64,000 bases of DNA from JANQEU01 sp965228045 (GCA_965228045.1 OZ245789.1:744001-808000); one strand, 5' to 3'; counted from the first letter of the stretch, positions 25,595 to 35,531 are shown. Translations and numbers: made by a program. Notes: generated by a model from the letters alone, not told the origin.

Positions 25595-25944
25595 GATTTC
25601 TTAGTTGATTTCTTTTTGTTCACCGAAACGATCTTGCCTGTGGAATTGACCAGCTCGTTCCAGGTTTCTGATAATGTGTTCAGAAACTCCTGTCCGCTTT
25701 CAGTGATGGTATAATATTTTCGTGGAGGCCCGGAACTGGATTCTACCCACTTGTAGTCCACCAGGCCAGCTTTGCGCAATCGCGTCAGCAAAGGATAAAG
25801 CGTTCCTTCTACCACCATTATCCTCGCAGAGGTAAGTTCGTCCAGCATGTCAGATGCGTAAACTTCACCCCTGGAAATAATAAGTAAAATGCAATACTCC
25901 AGTATCCCTTTCCTCATTTGTACTTGCGTATTTTCTATATTCAT
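25591..25944 (-). CDS. PadR-family regulator of the PspC/DUF2807 gene
   Basis: The 117-residue protein has the PadR winged helix: 'EYCILLIISRGEVYASDML', 'IMVVEGTLYPLLTRLRKAGLVDY', and the wing 'SGPPRKYYTITESGQEFL'. A basic tail 'VNKKKSTKKS' ends it. It is the first gene of a two-gene operon with the PspC/DUF2807 protein. A palindrome over its own -7 box supports autoregulation. It differs enough from the PadR at 1611 to be a separate specificity. Confidence 0.92.
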   Translation of the reverse strand: MNIENTQVQMRKGILEYCILLIISRGEVYASDMLDELTSARIMVVEGTLYPLLTRLRKAGLVDYKWVESSSGPPRKYYTITESGQEFLNTLSETWNELVNSTGKIVSVNKKKSTKKS

Positions 25945-25972
25945 AATATGAGGATGTTAAAATCTCGTTCAC

Positions 25973-26017
25973 TTGTGTATACGCAAAGGTACTATGCATG
26001 GCCAAGTACTTGACAAA
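25973..26017 (-). promoter_or_regulatory. Promoter with overlapping palindrome of the padR-pspC operon
   Basis: On the minus strand TTTG (26017-26014), 22 bases, then TACCTTTG (25991-25984), a full -7 match. A near-perfect palindrome TTGTGTATACGCAA (25973-25986; one mismatched pair) overlaps the box and the probable start of transcription, so it is a likely PadR operator. CAAGTACTTG, a perfect palindrome at about 26003-26012, lies between the two boxes. Confidence 0.6.
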
Positions 26018-26185
26018 AAATATTATCTGAACTATGATATTCTTTATTATATTATAGTAATTATTAAAATAGTTATATAAATAGACTTTGCATTGTCCGC
26101 TATGCGAATTTTGGCAGAATAATGATAAAGTAGGTTAGTTTAATGATAGAGAGGCCTGCTAATTTGCATGTTTATAAAGAATTAA

Positions 26186-27256
26186 GTGCGCACGCTATTT
26201 TCCATATGCTTATGTTGCCTGTCATGGTTTGTCTGGAGTCAGAGCGCTGCTCCGAAATACAGCAATGAATTTCTTTACCTGGGTGCGGGAGCCAGATCAT
26301 TTGGGTTGGCTTCATCCGGAGTGGCGTTTTCGGATGATGTAACTTCCGGATACTGGAATCCTGCAGGACTGTTACAAATAGAGTCAGATCACCAGGCCAT
26401 ACTCATGCACTCTGCATATTTTGGGGGTATCGCAAACTACGATTTCGGGGCCTTTGCAACGAGAATCAGGGATAGCTCCAGGATCGCTTTTTCTGTTGTG
26501 CGATTTGCCATTGATGATATTCCTGACACCAGATTCCTGGTTGATGCCAATGGTGCTATTGACTACTCAAAGATTCAATACTTCTCCGCTGCTGACTATG
26601 CATTCCTTGCTTCGTATGCGGATAGACTAAGTTGGATAGGAGGGTTGGACATTGGCGGCAGCGTCAAGATTATTCATCGGATTGTGGGGAATTTTTCCAC
26701 CGCATGGGGGTTTGGTTTGGATGCAGGTGCGATGAAGCGATACCGCAATTGGATATTTGGAGTCAGCGTCAGGGATGTATTTGGGACGTTCAATACATGG
26801 CAGCACAATGCCGACGAGCTGCGAGAGGTTTACCAACAAACGGGGAATGACATACCTGTGAATTCCACCGAAGTGACCTTGCCCCGGATGATCATTGGTG
26901 TGTCAAGGATGTTTACACTTCCTGCCCGGTTTTCGGTTTTGGTAAATGCTGAGTTGCAAAACACTTTCGATGGAAAAAGAAATACTGTGGTGAAATCAGA
27001 TTTTGCATCTATTGATCCGATCGGAAGCATTGAAGTGGGTTTTAGGGATTTGGTTTTCTTAAGATTCGGTGCAGGTCAGTTTCAACGTATTACGAACCTA
27101 AATTACAGCAGAGTATGGCGCTATCAACCTACCGGCGGCATTGGCTTTAAAATCCGGGAGCTGTCCATCGATTATGCAATGACGGATTTTGCCGATCAGG
27201 CGGAAGGACTTTATTCACATGTTTTTTCCATAAAAGTCGATTTCAATGCGGAGTAG
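26186..27256 (+). CDS. PorV/PorQ-like outer-membrane beta-barrel protein (T9SS-linked)
   Basis: The 356-residue protein has a signal peptide (ends near 'FVWSQSAAP') and then 'YLGAGARSFGLASSGVAFSDDVTSGYWNPAGL', the start typical of PorV/PorQ barrels (FadL-like fold). The rest is alternating beta-strand sequence ending in a C-terminal Phe-rich strand. PorV shuttles T9SS cargo from the translocon to the sortase PorU. The only in-frame start is GTG at 26186; an upstream ATG runs into a stop. It overlaps the C25-peptidase gene by 11 bases, a strong functional hint. Confidence 0.85.
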   Translation: MRTLFSICLCCLSWFVWSQSAAPKYSNEFLYLGAGARSFGLASSGVAFSDDVTSGYWNPAGLLQIESDHQAILMHSAYFGGIANYDFGAFATRIRDSSRIAFSVVRFAIDDIPDTRFLVDANGAIDYSKIQYFSAADYAFLASYADRLSWIGGLDIGGSVKIIHRIVGNFSTAWGFGLDAGAMKRYRNWIFGVSVRDVFGTFNTWQHNADELREVYQQTGNDIPVNSTEVTLPRMIIGVSRMFTLPARFSVLVNAELQNTFDGKRNTVVKSDFASIDPIGSIEVGFRDLVFLRFGAGQFQRITNLNYSRVWRYQPTGGIGFKIRELSIDYAMTDFADQAEGLYSHVFSIKVDFNAE

Positions 27257-30200
27257 ACTTTTGACGATATTGTTCGTGGTCCTTACCTTAGCCGCATTGG
27301 GCCAAACCAACAGCTGGATAAATTACAGCCAGGATTATATACGGTTCAAAATATCGGAAGAAGGCTGGTATAGAGTTACCGCCACTGAGCTGGAATCGGC
27401 CGGTTTTCCCACTTCCATCGTGGCGGCCAGTCGGATCAGGATGTACAGAAGAGGTTCTGAGCTCGCCATCAGAGCTGTTGCCAATGCCAATAACACCCTG
27501 AACTATCTGGAATTTTACGGGAAAGGTAATGATGGGGCTTCCGACACAGAACTTTATGTTTCAGGAGGACAAGCACATACTTCCTACAATCTTTTTACGG
27601 ACACAGCCTCATATTTTCTTACCTGGTCCCAGACCGGTGCCGGACTCAGAATTCAGACCAACGGCAACAATGACAATACCGGACTTACGGTGGAACCCTA
27701 TCATTTGGAGGAGTTGGAAATTGTGCAGACTTCAAATTACAACGTAGGTAGAAGGTTTGGAAGCGGTTTTGAATTCCAGTCGGGTGACTATGATGTCAGC
27801 GAAGGCTGGACTGGCGGATTTTTGTCCAAAAATGGATTTGAGACCCATGAATTTGACCTGGAGGGATTTGATAATTCCGGACCAAACCCGGTTTTACATC
27901 TTTCCATCATTGGTGGCAACAGTCTGAATCATGTCATCGCTGTTTCCGCCGGGCAGAACACATCAAGCCTTGTCAGTATTGGTCAGGCTACGTTTTCAGG
28001 CTATACTTTCACAAATTATGAAGTTGAGATTCCGTGGTCCAATGTAGGCGCGGGAGGTGAGCTTGTGGTCAGAATGACCGTGCAAGGTGAAACTGAAGCC
28101 GCCGACAGGGCCTCTTTCGCAAGGGTGGCGATAACTTATCCGCAGGAGACTGAAGTAGACGGATCATCGGATAAGAAATTTTCATTTGAAGCGTCCACAG
28201 AAAGCAGGAGATATCTAAATATAGCGGGTACCAGTCCGAATACTTATGAATACTTTGATATCTCCAATTCGAATCAGCCATTGAAGCTGCCTTCTACCGG
28301 AAGTAATCCTGTTCAGTTAGTTGTGCCCAATGCTCAAACCGACCGAACAGTCTTGGCTGTACGAAATACACTTTCGGTGCCTGTTGTGGAGTCTGTAGCG
28401 ATGAATGAAATAGATTTCGAGGGGCAGGACTACCTGATCATTACACATCCATTGCTCAGGGATGATGATGGGGAAGATCCCGTCCAGCTTTATGAGAACT
28501 ACCGGGAAAGTGCGGCTGGAGGAAGTCATAAAGTGATGGTCACGGAAATTCAGGAGGTATATGATCAATTCAATTACGGTGATCCGTCCCCGCTGGCCAT
28601 CTATAAACTTCTGGAATCAGGCTATGGCTCAATTGAAAATGTATTCTTAATTGGGAAAGGAAGAACCCCCAATCTGGACTTTTTTAGAAAGCAGTTCACC
28701 ACATATGTCAATAGTCAGGCGATGATACCACCCTTCGGTTTACCCGGAAGCGACCTTCACTATTCTCTTGGATTCGGATCGGATCCAAATGTACCAGCCA
28801 TACCTATTGGTCGTCTGAATGCTACCAATGCCGGCCAGGTAACGGCTTATCTGAATAAGGTGAAGGAGATGGAGGCCACCGGGTTTGATGAATTATGGAG
28901 AAAACGAGCAGTACAGCTAAGTGGTGGTCAGACCGCTTTTGAGCTTACGATATTCTCCAATTATATCCGGGATTTGAAGGAACAGATAGAAGGAAATTTT
29001 TTGGGGGCTGATGTGACTAATCAGGGAAAAGAAACCAGTGCGGTCTCAGAATTCATATCGATTGCTGACGAGGTGAACAATGGTGTAGGTTTGATCACGC
29101 TTTTTGGACATTCCAGTACGATAGTAACTGATATTGAAATTGGGAGACCGTCGCAGCAATCGGAGGATGGGTCGGTGTACGAAAACAAAGGCAGATACCC
29201 CTTTATCATTGTGAATGGCTGCCAGGCAGGGGAGATATTTCGCGATATATATTCTTTTGGTGAGGATTGGATGATGACTGCGGATAAGGGGTCCATCGGT
29301 TTTTTGGCGCATTCATACCTGGCACTGTCAAGTAATCTGTTCAGATATAATACACTTTTCTACGAAACTGCTTTTGAAGAGGAGGCAGGCATCTCCAAGA
29401 CCGTAGGAGATATAATGCTTGAAGTCTCCGCAAAATTTTTTGATAGATATTCCAGTGGAGACGTGGCAAAAACGCAGGTCTATCAAACCCTGTTTCAGGG
29501 CGATCCGGTAATTCAGGTTTTTCCAGCCGTGTCTCCGGATTTTGCTGTGGAAGAGGAGGGACTTTCGCTGACCGGCATTGAGGGAGAGGATGTTTTGGCT
29601 CAGCAGGATTCTTTTTTGGTGAATGTAGTGGTAGAGAATTTCGGTAAGACGGTCGAAGATTCCATGGATGTCCGGGTCATCAGGACTTTGGATGACGGTA
29701 CGGTATTGACTTATGATCAGCGTTTTCCTTCCACTAAATTTCGTGACACACTGAGCGTGATCATTACAAATCCGGAACTCCAGTCGGTGCAGGGAAACAA
29801 CATGTTTGATATCCTGGTAGACCCGCAGGATACCATAGCGGAACTAAATGAAGCCAACAATTCAGCGTCCTTTTCCGAATTTCTTTCCAGCGGAGCAACT
29901 TTCCATTTGATGCCTCAGGACTTCGGTATCAGGGCAAATGCCGCAATCAATCTGATATGGCAACCCATTGATTTGCTGGAAAAATCAAGAGGATACAGTC
30001 TTGAAATAGACACTGCCTCAGATTTCAGTAGTTCCATCTTAATCTCGGAAGAACTCACCGGAGAGGACATTTTTGTTTACACTTTTGATCCTTCTCAATT
30101 TAACCTGCCTGATTCTACAGTCGTACATTGGCGTACCCGGTTCAGTGAAATCAGATCCGGAGAGGATTCCGTATGGACAAGCAGCTCCTTTACCCTTCTG

Positions 30201-32222
30201 GGAGCGGGTGAAGAGGGCTGGGCGCAACTTTCCACCGCCCAACTTGCAGTAAATGAGTTAGTGGATCTGAATCTTGATCAGAACGGAATGCTTTCATTCG
30301 AGAATTTCTCAACAAATATTGACCTTGAGACGCTGGGAACGTCATCTTACGATTATGATAATCTGAAGGTAGTAGTCAGCAATACCGATCTGCTTTTTAC
30401 CAATAGTTTTGCTGACCCGGAATGTGCTGCCAACACCATAAACGCATTTGCGATAAGCAGGAATACAGGACAGCTCTATCGACCGGTTTTTGTAAGTGGG
30501 GCCGATGAGTTGCAGGACATAGTATGCGGAAGGCTGCCACAGATGATCTATAACCTTACAGCGTCCAATGTGCTTACAGACAGATGGATCGAGTCGCTTG
30601 TGAATGGGATGTCAAATGGTGACTATATGGTGTTGTTCAATATTGATTCTGTGGCTTATTCTCAATGGGACGACGCGATAAAAGCTTCGCTTAATGAAAT
30701 AGGTGTAAATACGGATGACCTTAACGATCTGATAGACGGGCAGCCGTTGATTATCCTGGGAGAAAAGGGTAGTACTGAGGGTTCTGCGACTGTCTTAAAA
30801 AATGATGGAACTATTTTGCCCGTCAAAGAGCAGCAGCTGGATCTGCATACAGATCTGATTGGTCAGAAATCTTCGGGAACCATCACGACTCCAGCCATAG
30901 GCCCTGCCAGGAATTGGGGAGAATTTTCCTTTGATTTTGAACAAGGTGGTAGCGATGGCCTGACGTACAGAATTTACGGTATCAACGGGCAGGAAAAGAT
31001 CGAACTTGCGCTGGAAACTTCATCCAGGACCACGGCGGAAACTATTGACTTAAGTACTTTGGCTGATGGTTATCCCAAAATACAGCTTGAATACCAGGTT
31101 GGTGACAATACTGATTTTTCACCACCACAGCTTCGCTATTCCATCGTCAATTACACACCTGTACCGGAGGGAGCACTTTATGTCACTGACAAAGACATTC
31201 TGAATGTTCAGGAAGGGGAGGACCTTTCGGTGAACCTGGGTTATTGGAACCTGTCTGGAACCGATTTTGAAGATTCTATCAGGATAGATTATACACTGAG
31301 AAACCTGGACCAGGAGTCAACTATGGCAGACTCCATTACAGTGCCTCCTCTAATATCAGGTGACACGGCTATTTTAGATTATATGACATCCAGTAGTGGT
31401 CTGGCAGGTACTAACCGATTAAGGGTAAGGGTTGTGCCCAATGAAGAAGAAGCCTTTGCGGCAAATAACCAGGTTGTCTTTAATCCATTTGCTGAGGTGG
31501 ATGAAGATGATGTTAACCCCGTACTTGACGTAACATTTGACGGGAACTACATTTTGAATGGGGAGATTGTATCAGCGGAACCCGTCATTAGGATAAAAAT
31601 GAAAGATGAAAACAGGTTGACTTTTAAGGATGACACGGTTGGCATTGAGCTATACTGGAGAACTCCTGAGACGATGGAATTCCAGCAGATCTCTTTATCT
31701 GATCCGGTGGTAGATTGGCAGCCTGCGACAGAAGACCAGGATTTTGAGATTGAGATTCGGAGAACGGAACTGGAAGACGGCATGCATGCCCTAAGGGTAC
31801 AAGCTGAAGATGCATCCGGAAATAAGGCCGGCCAGGAACCCTATGAGATTGAATTTGAAGTCATCAATGAATCCACCATCACGAATTTTTTTCCATATCC
31901 CAATCCATTTTCTACACGGTGTCGATTTGTATTTACCCTTACAGGTTCTGTGATCCCGGACCGGATAAAGATCCAGATCATGACCATCTCCGGCAGGGTA
32001 GTGAAGGAGATCCAGGAACATGAAATCGGGAATCTCCGAATAGGAAATAACATCACCGAATATGCCTGGGATGGACGGGATGAATTTGGAGATAGGCTGG
32101 CCAATGGAGTTTATCTATATCGGGTGATCACTCAGATCAATGGAGAGCAAATGGAACATCGGAATACCGTGGCCGACAGGGCTTTCCGAAAAGGATTTGG
32201 CAAATTGTATATTTTGCGCTGA
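27246..32222 (+). CDS. Large C25 (gingipain-type) cysteine peptidase, PorU-like, with T9SS-type C-terminal domain
   Basis: The 1658-residue secreted protein has a signal peptide (about 1-20) and a PorU-like N-terminal region ('YIRFKISEEGWYRVTATEL'). A C25 peptidase domain follows with catalytic His622 in 'LFGHSST' and Cys659 in 'VNGCQAGEIF'. Several CARDB/Ig-like modules come next ('VNVVVENFGKTVEDSMDVRV', 'LNEANNSA'). A C-terminal domain begins 'FPYPNPFSTRCRF' and ends with 'DGRDEFGDRLANGVYLYRV', as in T9SS sorting domains and in PorU. PorU is the sortase that removes sorting domains from T9SS cargo. This one is larger than usual PorU, so it may be a PorU2-like paralogue or a surface peptidase. 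Confidence 0.85.
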   Translation: MRSRLLTILFVVLTLAALGQTNSWINYSQDYIRFKISEEGWYRVTATELESAGFPTSIVAASRIRMYRRGSELAIRAVANANNTLNYLEFYGKGNDGASDTELYVSGGQAHTSYNLFTDTASYFLTWSQTGAGLRIQTNGNNDNTGLTVEPYHLEELEIVQTSNYNVGRRFGSGFEFQSGDYDVSEGWTGGFLSKNGFETHEFDLEGFDNSGPNPVLHLSIIGGNSLNHVIAVSAGQNTSSLVSIGQATFSGYTFTNYEVEIPWSNVGAGGELVVRMTVQGETEAADRASFARVAITYPQETEVDGSSDKKFSFEASTESRRYLNIAGTSPNTYEYFDISNSNQPLKLPSTGSNPVQLVVPNAQTDRTVLAVRNTLSVPVVESVAMNEIDFEGQDYLIITHPLLRDDDGEDPVQLYENYRESAAGGSHKVMVTEIQEVYDQFNYGDPSPLAIYKLLESGYGSIENVFLIGKGRTPNLDFFRKQFTTYVNSQAMIPPFGLPGSDLHYSLGFGSDPNVPAIPIGRLNATNAGQVTAYLNKVKEMEATGFDELWRKRAVQLSGGQTAFELTIFSNYIRDLKEQIEGNFLGADVTNQGKETSAVSEFISIADEVNNGVGLITLFGHSSTIVTDIEIGRPSQQSEDGSVYENKGRYPFIIVNGCQAGEIFRDIYSFGEDWMMTADKGSIGFLAHSYLALSSNLFRYNTLFYETAFEEEAGISKTVGDIMLEVSAKFFDRYSSGDVAKTQVYQTLFQGDPVIQVFPAVSPDFAVEEEGLSLTGIEGEDVLAQQDSFLVNVVVENFGKTVEDSMDVRVIRTLDDGTVLTYDQRFPSTKFRDTLSVIITNPELQSVQGNNMFDILVDPQDTIAELNEANNSASFSEFLSSGATFHLMPQDFGIRANAAINLIWQPIDLLEKSRGYSLEIDTASDFSSSILISEELTGEDIFVYTFDPSQFNLPDSTVVHWRTRFSEIRSGEDSVWTSSSFTLLGAGEEGWAQLSTAQLAVNELVDLNLDQNGMLSFENFSTNIDLETLGTSSYDYDNLKVVVSNTDLLFTNSFADPECAANTINAFAISRNTGQLYRPVFVSGADELQDIVCGRLPQMIYNLTASNVLTDRWIESLVNGMSNGDYMVLFNIDSVAYSQWDDAIKASLNEIGVNTDDLNDLIDGQPLIILGEKGSTEGSATVLKNDGTILPVKEQQLDLHTDLIGQKSSGTITTPAIGPARNWGEFSFDFEQGGSDGLTYRIYGINGQEKIELALETSSRTTAETIDLSTLADGYPKIQLEYQVGDNTDFSPPQLRYSIVNYTPVPEGALYVTDKDILNVQEGEDLSVNLGYWNLSGTDFEDSIRIDYTLRNLDQESTMADSITVPPLISGDTAILDYMTSSSGLAGTNRLRVRVVPNEEEAFAANNQVVFNPFAEVDEDDVNPVLDVTFDGNYILNGEIVSAEPVIRIKMKDENRLTFKDDTVGIELYWRTPETMEFQQISLSDPVVDWQPATEDQDFEIEIRRTELEDGMHALRVQAEDASGNKAGQEPYEIEFEVINESTITNFFPYPNPFSTRCRFVFTLTGSVIPDRIKIQIMTISGRVVKEIQEHEIGNLRIGNNITEYAWDGRDEFGDRLANGVYLYRVITQINGEQMEHRNTVADRAFRKGFGKLYILR

Positions 32223-32845
32223 TGTTTAAAACCCTTCCTCTTTTTTTCAAAATATATGCGGCACTGCTAGTTCCTTTAGTGTCCGGAGTATTACTATTTG
32301 AGCACGGAGAAATTGTATTGTGGGTGAATGCAAAGAGAACCAGTTTTCTTGATGCCACGATGCCCTTTGCTACTTACCTGGGGGATGGAGTTTTCTATGC
32401 CACTGTGGCGGTGGTTTTAATAATCTGGAATTGGCGTTTGGGACTGTTTGTTGGACTTTCCGGAGGAATCATGTCCGGTGTGGTGTCATTTCTCAAGCGT
32501 GTTGTTTTTGAGGAGGTGCCACGACCGAAGCGATATTTTGCGGATACTGACCTGCTTCAGTTCATTGAAGGTGTCAAGGTCGCTGGTAAGTATTCCTTTC
32601 CATCAGGTCACAGCACCACCATTTTTATGATTTGTGCTTTTCTGAGTCTGATATTTTACAAAAACAAAACCGTACAATGGATTTTGGTCCCCGTTGCGTT
32701 GACTGGTGCCTTTAGCCGAATCTATTTGCTACAGCACTTTTATGTGGACGTTGTGGCAGGATCAATCCTGGGAATTGCGCTAGCCCTGATCTGCTGGAAG
32801 TGGTTAAAGCCTCTCTTCCGAGTGGATCAATTAGAAAAAAGATGA
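32222..32845 (+). CDS. PAP2-family membrane phosphatase
   Basis: The 207-residue protein has about six membrane helices and the three PAP2 motifs: 'RVVFEEVPRPKRYF', 'FPSGHSTT' and 'SRIYLLQHFYVD'. It probably dephosphorylates undecaprenyl pyrophosphate or a phosphatidic-acid/lipid-A-type lipid at the inner membrane. Its ATG shares one base with the stop of the C25-peptidase gene (TGATG), so the three genes from 26186 form one operon. Whether the phosphatase helps make the lipid anchor used by T9SS cargo is open. Confidence 0.9.
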   Translation: MFKTLPLFFKIYAALLVPLVSGVLLFEHGEIVLWVNAKRTSFLDATMPFATYLGDGVFYATVAVVLIIWNWRLGLFVGLSGGIMSGVVSFLKRVVFEEVPRPKRYFADTDLLQFIEGVKVAGKYSFPSGHSTTIFMICAFLSLIFYKNKTVQWILVPVALTGAFSRIYLLQHFYVDVVAGSILGIALALICWKWLKPLFRVDQLEKR

Positions 32846-33127
32846 GAGTTTCATAGCCACGCCTTTGTCCCCATCGATCTTAAGCTTACCGCTCATAAAG
32901 GCCATCATCGGATTCAGGTTTCCTGACAAGATCTTTTCGAAATTTTCCAGGGAAGATTTAAAAGTGCAGTCGGCTGGCAGCTCTTCATTTTCCACTTTTG
33001 TGGGTTCTACTGTGTCGTCCAGGTGAATAACACCTTCATCGAACTTGAAATTTGCCTTTGCATTGAATTTACCCTGGTGATTTTCGGCCATTTTTTTGAC
33101 TTTGTCGGTTGCTTCAGATAATGTCAT
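32831..33127 (-). CDS. SCP2 sterol-binding-domain-like protein
   Basis: The 98-residue protein shows the SCP2 pattern: 'GKFNAKANFKFDEGVIHLD', 'ADCTFKSSLENFEKILSGNLNPMMAFMSGKLKIDGD'. The last block (the hydrophobic cavity segment) is diagnostic. Stand-alone bacterial SCP2 proteins bind acyl chains, but their role is unclear. Its last 15 bases overlap the end of the convergent PAP2 gene. It starts 7 bases after the stop of the glutaminyl cyclase gene. Confidence 0.88.
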   Translation of the reverse strand: MTLSEATDKVKKMAENHQGKFNAKANFKFDEGVIHLDDTVEPTKVENEELPADCTFKSSLENFEKILSGNLNPMMAFMSGKLKIDGDKGVAMKLSSFF

Positions 33128-33133
33128 TTGTGC

Positions 33134-34231
33134 TTATAAGTTTTCTTTTGGGAAAATTACAATTTCATAAAGATTTGGCCACCATTTACCTGTGACAAAT
33201 ATCCTGCCGTCGGCATGGCGGGCGATACCATTCATGGCATAGTCAGAATTACGGGAGAGGTTTTCGGACACGATTCCCTCAAAGTCTATACGTCCTTCCA
33301 CGATGCCCGAAGACAGATTGATGATCACGATCTCGGGATCAGGGTACACGTTTGCATAAAGCTTACCATCAATAACTTCCAGCTCATTTAGATATTCCAC
33401 AGCACCCTCGTCATCGTATATCTGTATCCTTTTGAGCTCCGCAAAATTTCTCGGATCTATAAAATATAGGTTCTCGGAACCGTCAGACATCAGCAGAGTA
33501 TCTCCGTAAGTAGCCAGTCCCCAGCCTTCAGCTGTCTGGGTGGCGTATCGGAAGGTTCTTCCAGGTTCCAGGTTCAGGTTGTAGGTAAAAACTTCCCCCG
33601 AAGTCCATGTAAGTTGATAGAGCGTATTATTCCATCTTGCCATTCCCTCTCCAAAATACTCTGATCGCATGTCATATTTGGACAGTATCCTGCCGGTCTG
33701 ATAAAGTGTTTTTCTCACTGACGAGCTTGACTCCGGGTTTTGTCTTCTTTTTTCTCCGGTGCTTTCGTACAATGTATCTCCTGCAAAGAAAAGACCCTGT
33801 GTGTAGGCATTTTCATCATGAGGATAGGTGGAGATGATCCTATAGCCATAGGGAGTAGGAGCTGCGGGTGCCACCAATGTAACCGAAGAGGTTACGGTTT
33901 CCTTATCTTCCGCAAAATAAGCTGTGACGGAGACCGTTTGCCTGCCGACCCTCATATTTTCCGTTTCGAGCTGTGCTGTGTTGCCTTTAACTGTTGATGA
34001 AAAGTCCCCAAACCTTATAGAAATGGAGTCAATAGAAGACTCCTCCCTATGAGTAACACTGACTGGAATGCTCTCTCCCAATTTATAGCTGTCGGTAAAA
34101 TCACTTTGAAATTGAATGTATTTTCTGATCCTGGGTGATCTTGGTTTTTCTTCACTGGTATTTTCTCCCTCACCTCCACATGACAGTAGTAATGATAGGA
34201 AAATCAATAAGCCGGTTTTTTGAAAATTCAT
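33134..34231 (-). CDS. Glutaminyl-peptide cyclotransferase (plant/bacterial beta-propeller type), lipoprotein
   Basis: The protein (365 residues from the ATG at 34231) has a lipobox 'LSLLLSCGGEG' and an Ig-like segment. A glutamine-cyclotransferase beta-propeller follows with the hallmark 'PHDENAYTQGLFFAGDTLYESTG' region, then 'SVRKTLYQTG', 'EGWGLATYGDTLLMSDGSE', and 'INGIARHADGRIFVTGKWW' style ends. QC converts N-terminal Gln to pyroglutamate, protecting secreted proteins from aminopeptidases. In T9SS organisms many mature exported proteins begin with Gln, so this fits the secretory theme. It sits upstream of the SCP2 gene. Confidence 0.9.
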   Translation of the reverse strand: MNFQKTGLLIFLSLLLSCGGEGENTSEEKPRSPRIRKYIQFQSDFTDSYKLGESIPVSVTHREESSIDSISIRFGDFSSTVKGNTAQLETENMRVGRQTVSVTAYFAEDKETVTSSVTLVAPAAPTPYGYRIISTYPHDENAYTQGLFFAGDTLYESTGEKRRQNPESSSSVRKTLYQTGRILSKYDMRSEYFGEGMARWNNTLYQLTWTSGEVFTYNLNLEPGRTFRYATQTAEGWGLATYGDTLLMSDGSENLYFIDPRNFAELKRIQIYDDEGAVEYLNELEVIDGKLYANVYPDPEIVIINLSSGIVEGRIDFEGIVSENLSRNSDYAMNGIARHADGRIFVTGKWWPNLYEIVIFPKENL

Positions 34232-34280
34232 CAAACTGAAAACGGAGTTATGAATCTATACGAATATTTGATGACTTCGA

Positions 34281-35531
34281 TCAGGTTTTATCACTTGCAT
34301 AGCCGCGCATCAAAATTGGTACGGTCAGCCCTTGGTAAAGTACCGAACAAACCACTACAATGTAGGTCATCGTGATGATGATATCGCGTCCGTGAAACTC
34401 CGGAAGAGAAAGGGAGAGTGCGATGGGCAGACCTCCCCGAAGAGCACCCCAGGTCAGTACCGGGACCGTACTCTGATCGAAGGACTGTTTGACAGACATT
34501 AGCTTAATTGGTATAAAGACACTGGCCCATCTACCAAAGAGGACAATGTTAACCGCAAAGAATCCCGCGGCGAAATAATCCATCCGTAGCGGGATCACCA
34601 GCATTTCCAACCCAATGAGCACAAAGAGCATGGCTGCCAGGGATTCTTCCATCAACGCCCAGAATTTAAAGACATAATCTCCGGCGGCACCGGAAACATG
34701 TTCGTTTTTACCTTCATTGCCGATCACAAGTCCCATGACCACAGCGGCTTGCTTGGATGATACATGTACAAAATCGGCAAGGAACGAGCCTGACATCACA
34801 ATCGCAAGTGTGATGAGGATCTCGACTTCCACGTCGTCATTGTCAATATATTTTAGCAACCTGAATGCGATATAACCGAGGAATAAACCAATGAAAATAC
34901 CACCTCCAATGTCTGCGACAAATATGTACCCGACCTCAAATACGGTCAATACATGATCTTCTCCTGCCGCAGCAATATCCAACAAAGTCAATGCAAGAAC
35001 TACTGCAACACCATCATTAAAGAGCGACTCCCCTTCGATCTTGATTTCAAGGTCCTTTGACAGCGAGAACTTCTCAATGAATTTTGTGACGGCGATAGGG
35101 TCTGTTGGGCTGATAAGTGCACCGAATACAAGACAAAACAGGAAGTCAAGGTCAATTCCTATAAAATCAAGCATTATCCAAACCAACGTACCGATGATCA
35201 GGGTAGAGATAAATACGCCTGTAGTTGCAAGCACCAGAACAGGGGTTCTCTGGCTTGAAAGTTTCTTAAAATCTATGTTTATGGCTCCGGAAAAGAGCAT
35301 GAAGCTCAAAACCACCTGATACAGCACCTCAGCATAATCATACTCCTCCAGATGTACCGCATCGATTTGTAGTTCCGGAAAAAGCATGCCGATGGTAACC
35401 AGAATTACGGAAAGCGATAGGGCAAGAATCATCAGTCCTATCGATGATGGCAATTTCAGAAAGTAGGTATTAATGTAGATGAATAATCCCGCTAGGAATA
35501 TAAACAGAGCTATTATGTCGAAAATGTGCAT
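34281..35531 (-). CDS. NhaP/CPA1-type sodium/proton antiporter
   Basis: The 416-residue protein has about twelve membrane helices. The ion-site motifs 'ALISPTDPIAVTKF' (141-145 SPTDP) and 'EGESLFNDGVAVV' (171-174 FNDG) are those of CPA1 antiporters. It exchanges Na+ (or K+) for H+ across the inner membrane. No cytoplasmic regulatory domain is present. It appears to be a single-gene unit, with 322 bases before the next gene on the other strand. Confidence 0.93.
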   Translation of the reverse strand: MHIFDIIALFIFLAGLFIYINTYFLKLPSSIGLMILALSLSVILVTIGMLFPELQIDAVHLEEYDYAEVLYQVVLSFMLFSGAINIDFKKLSSQRTPVLVLATTGVFISTLIIGTLVWIMLDFIGIDLDFLFCLVFGALISPTDPIAVTKFIEKFSLSKDLEIKIEGESLFNDGVAVVLALTLLDIAAAGEDHVLTVFEVGYIFVADIGGGIFIGLFLGYIAFRLLKYIDNDDVEVEILITLAIVMSGSFLADFVHVSSKQAAVVMGLVIGNEGKNEHVSGAAGDYVFKFWALMEESLAAMLFVLIGLEMLVIPLRMDYFAAGFFAVNIVLFGRWASVFIPIKLMSVKQSFDQSTVPVLTWGALRGGLPIALSLSLPEFHGRDIIITMTYIVVVCSVLYQGLTVPILMRGYASDKT

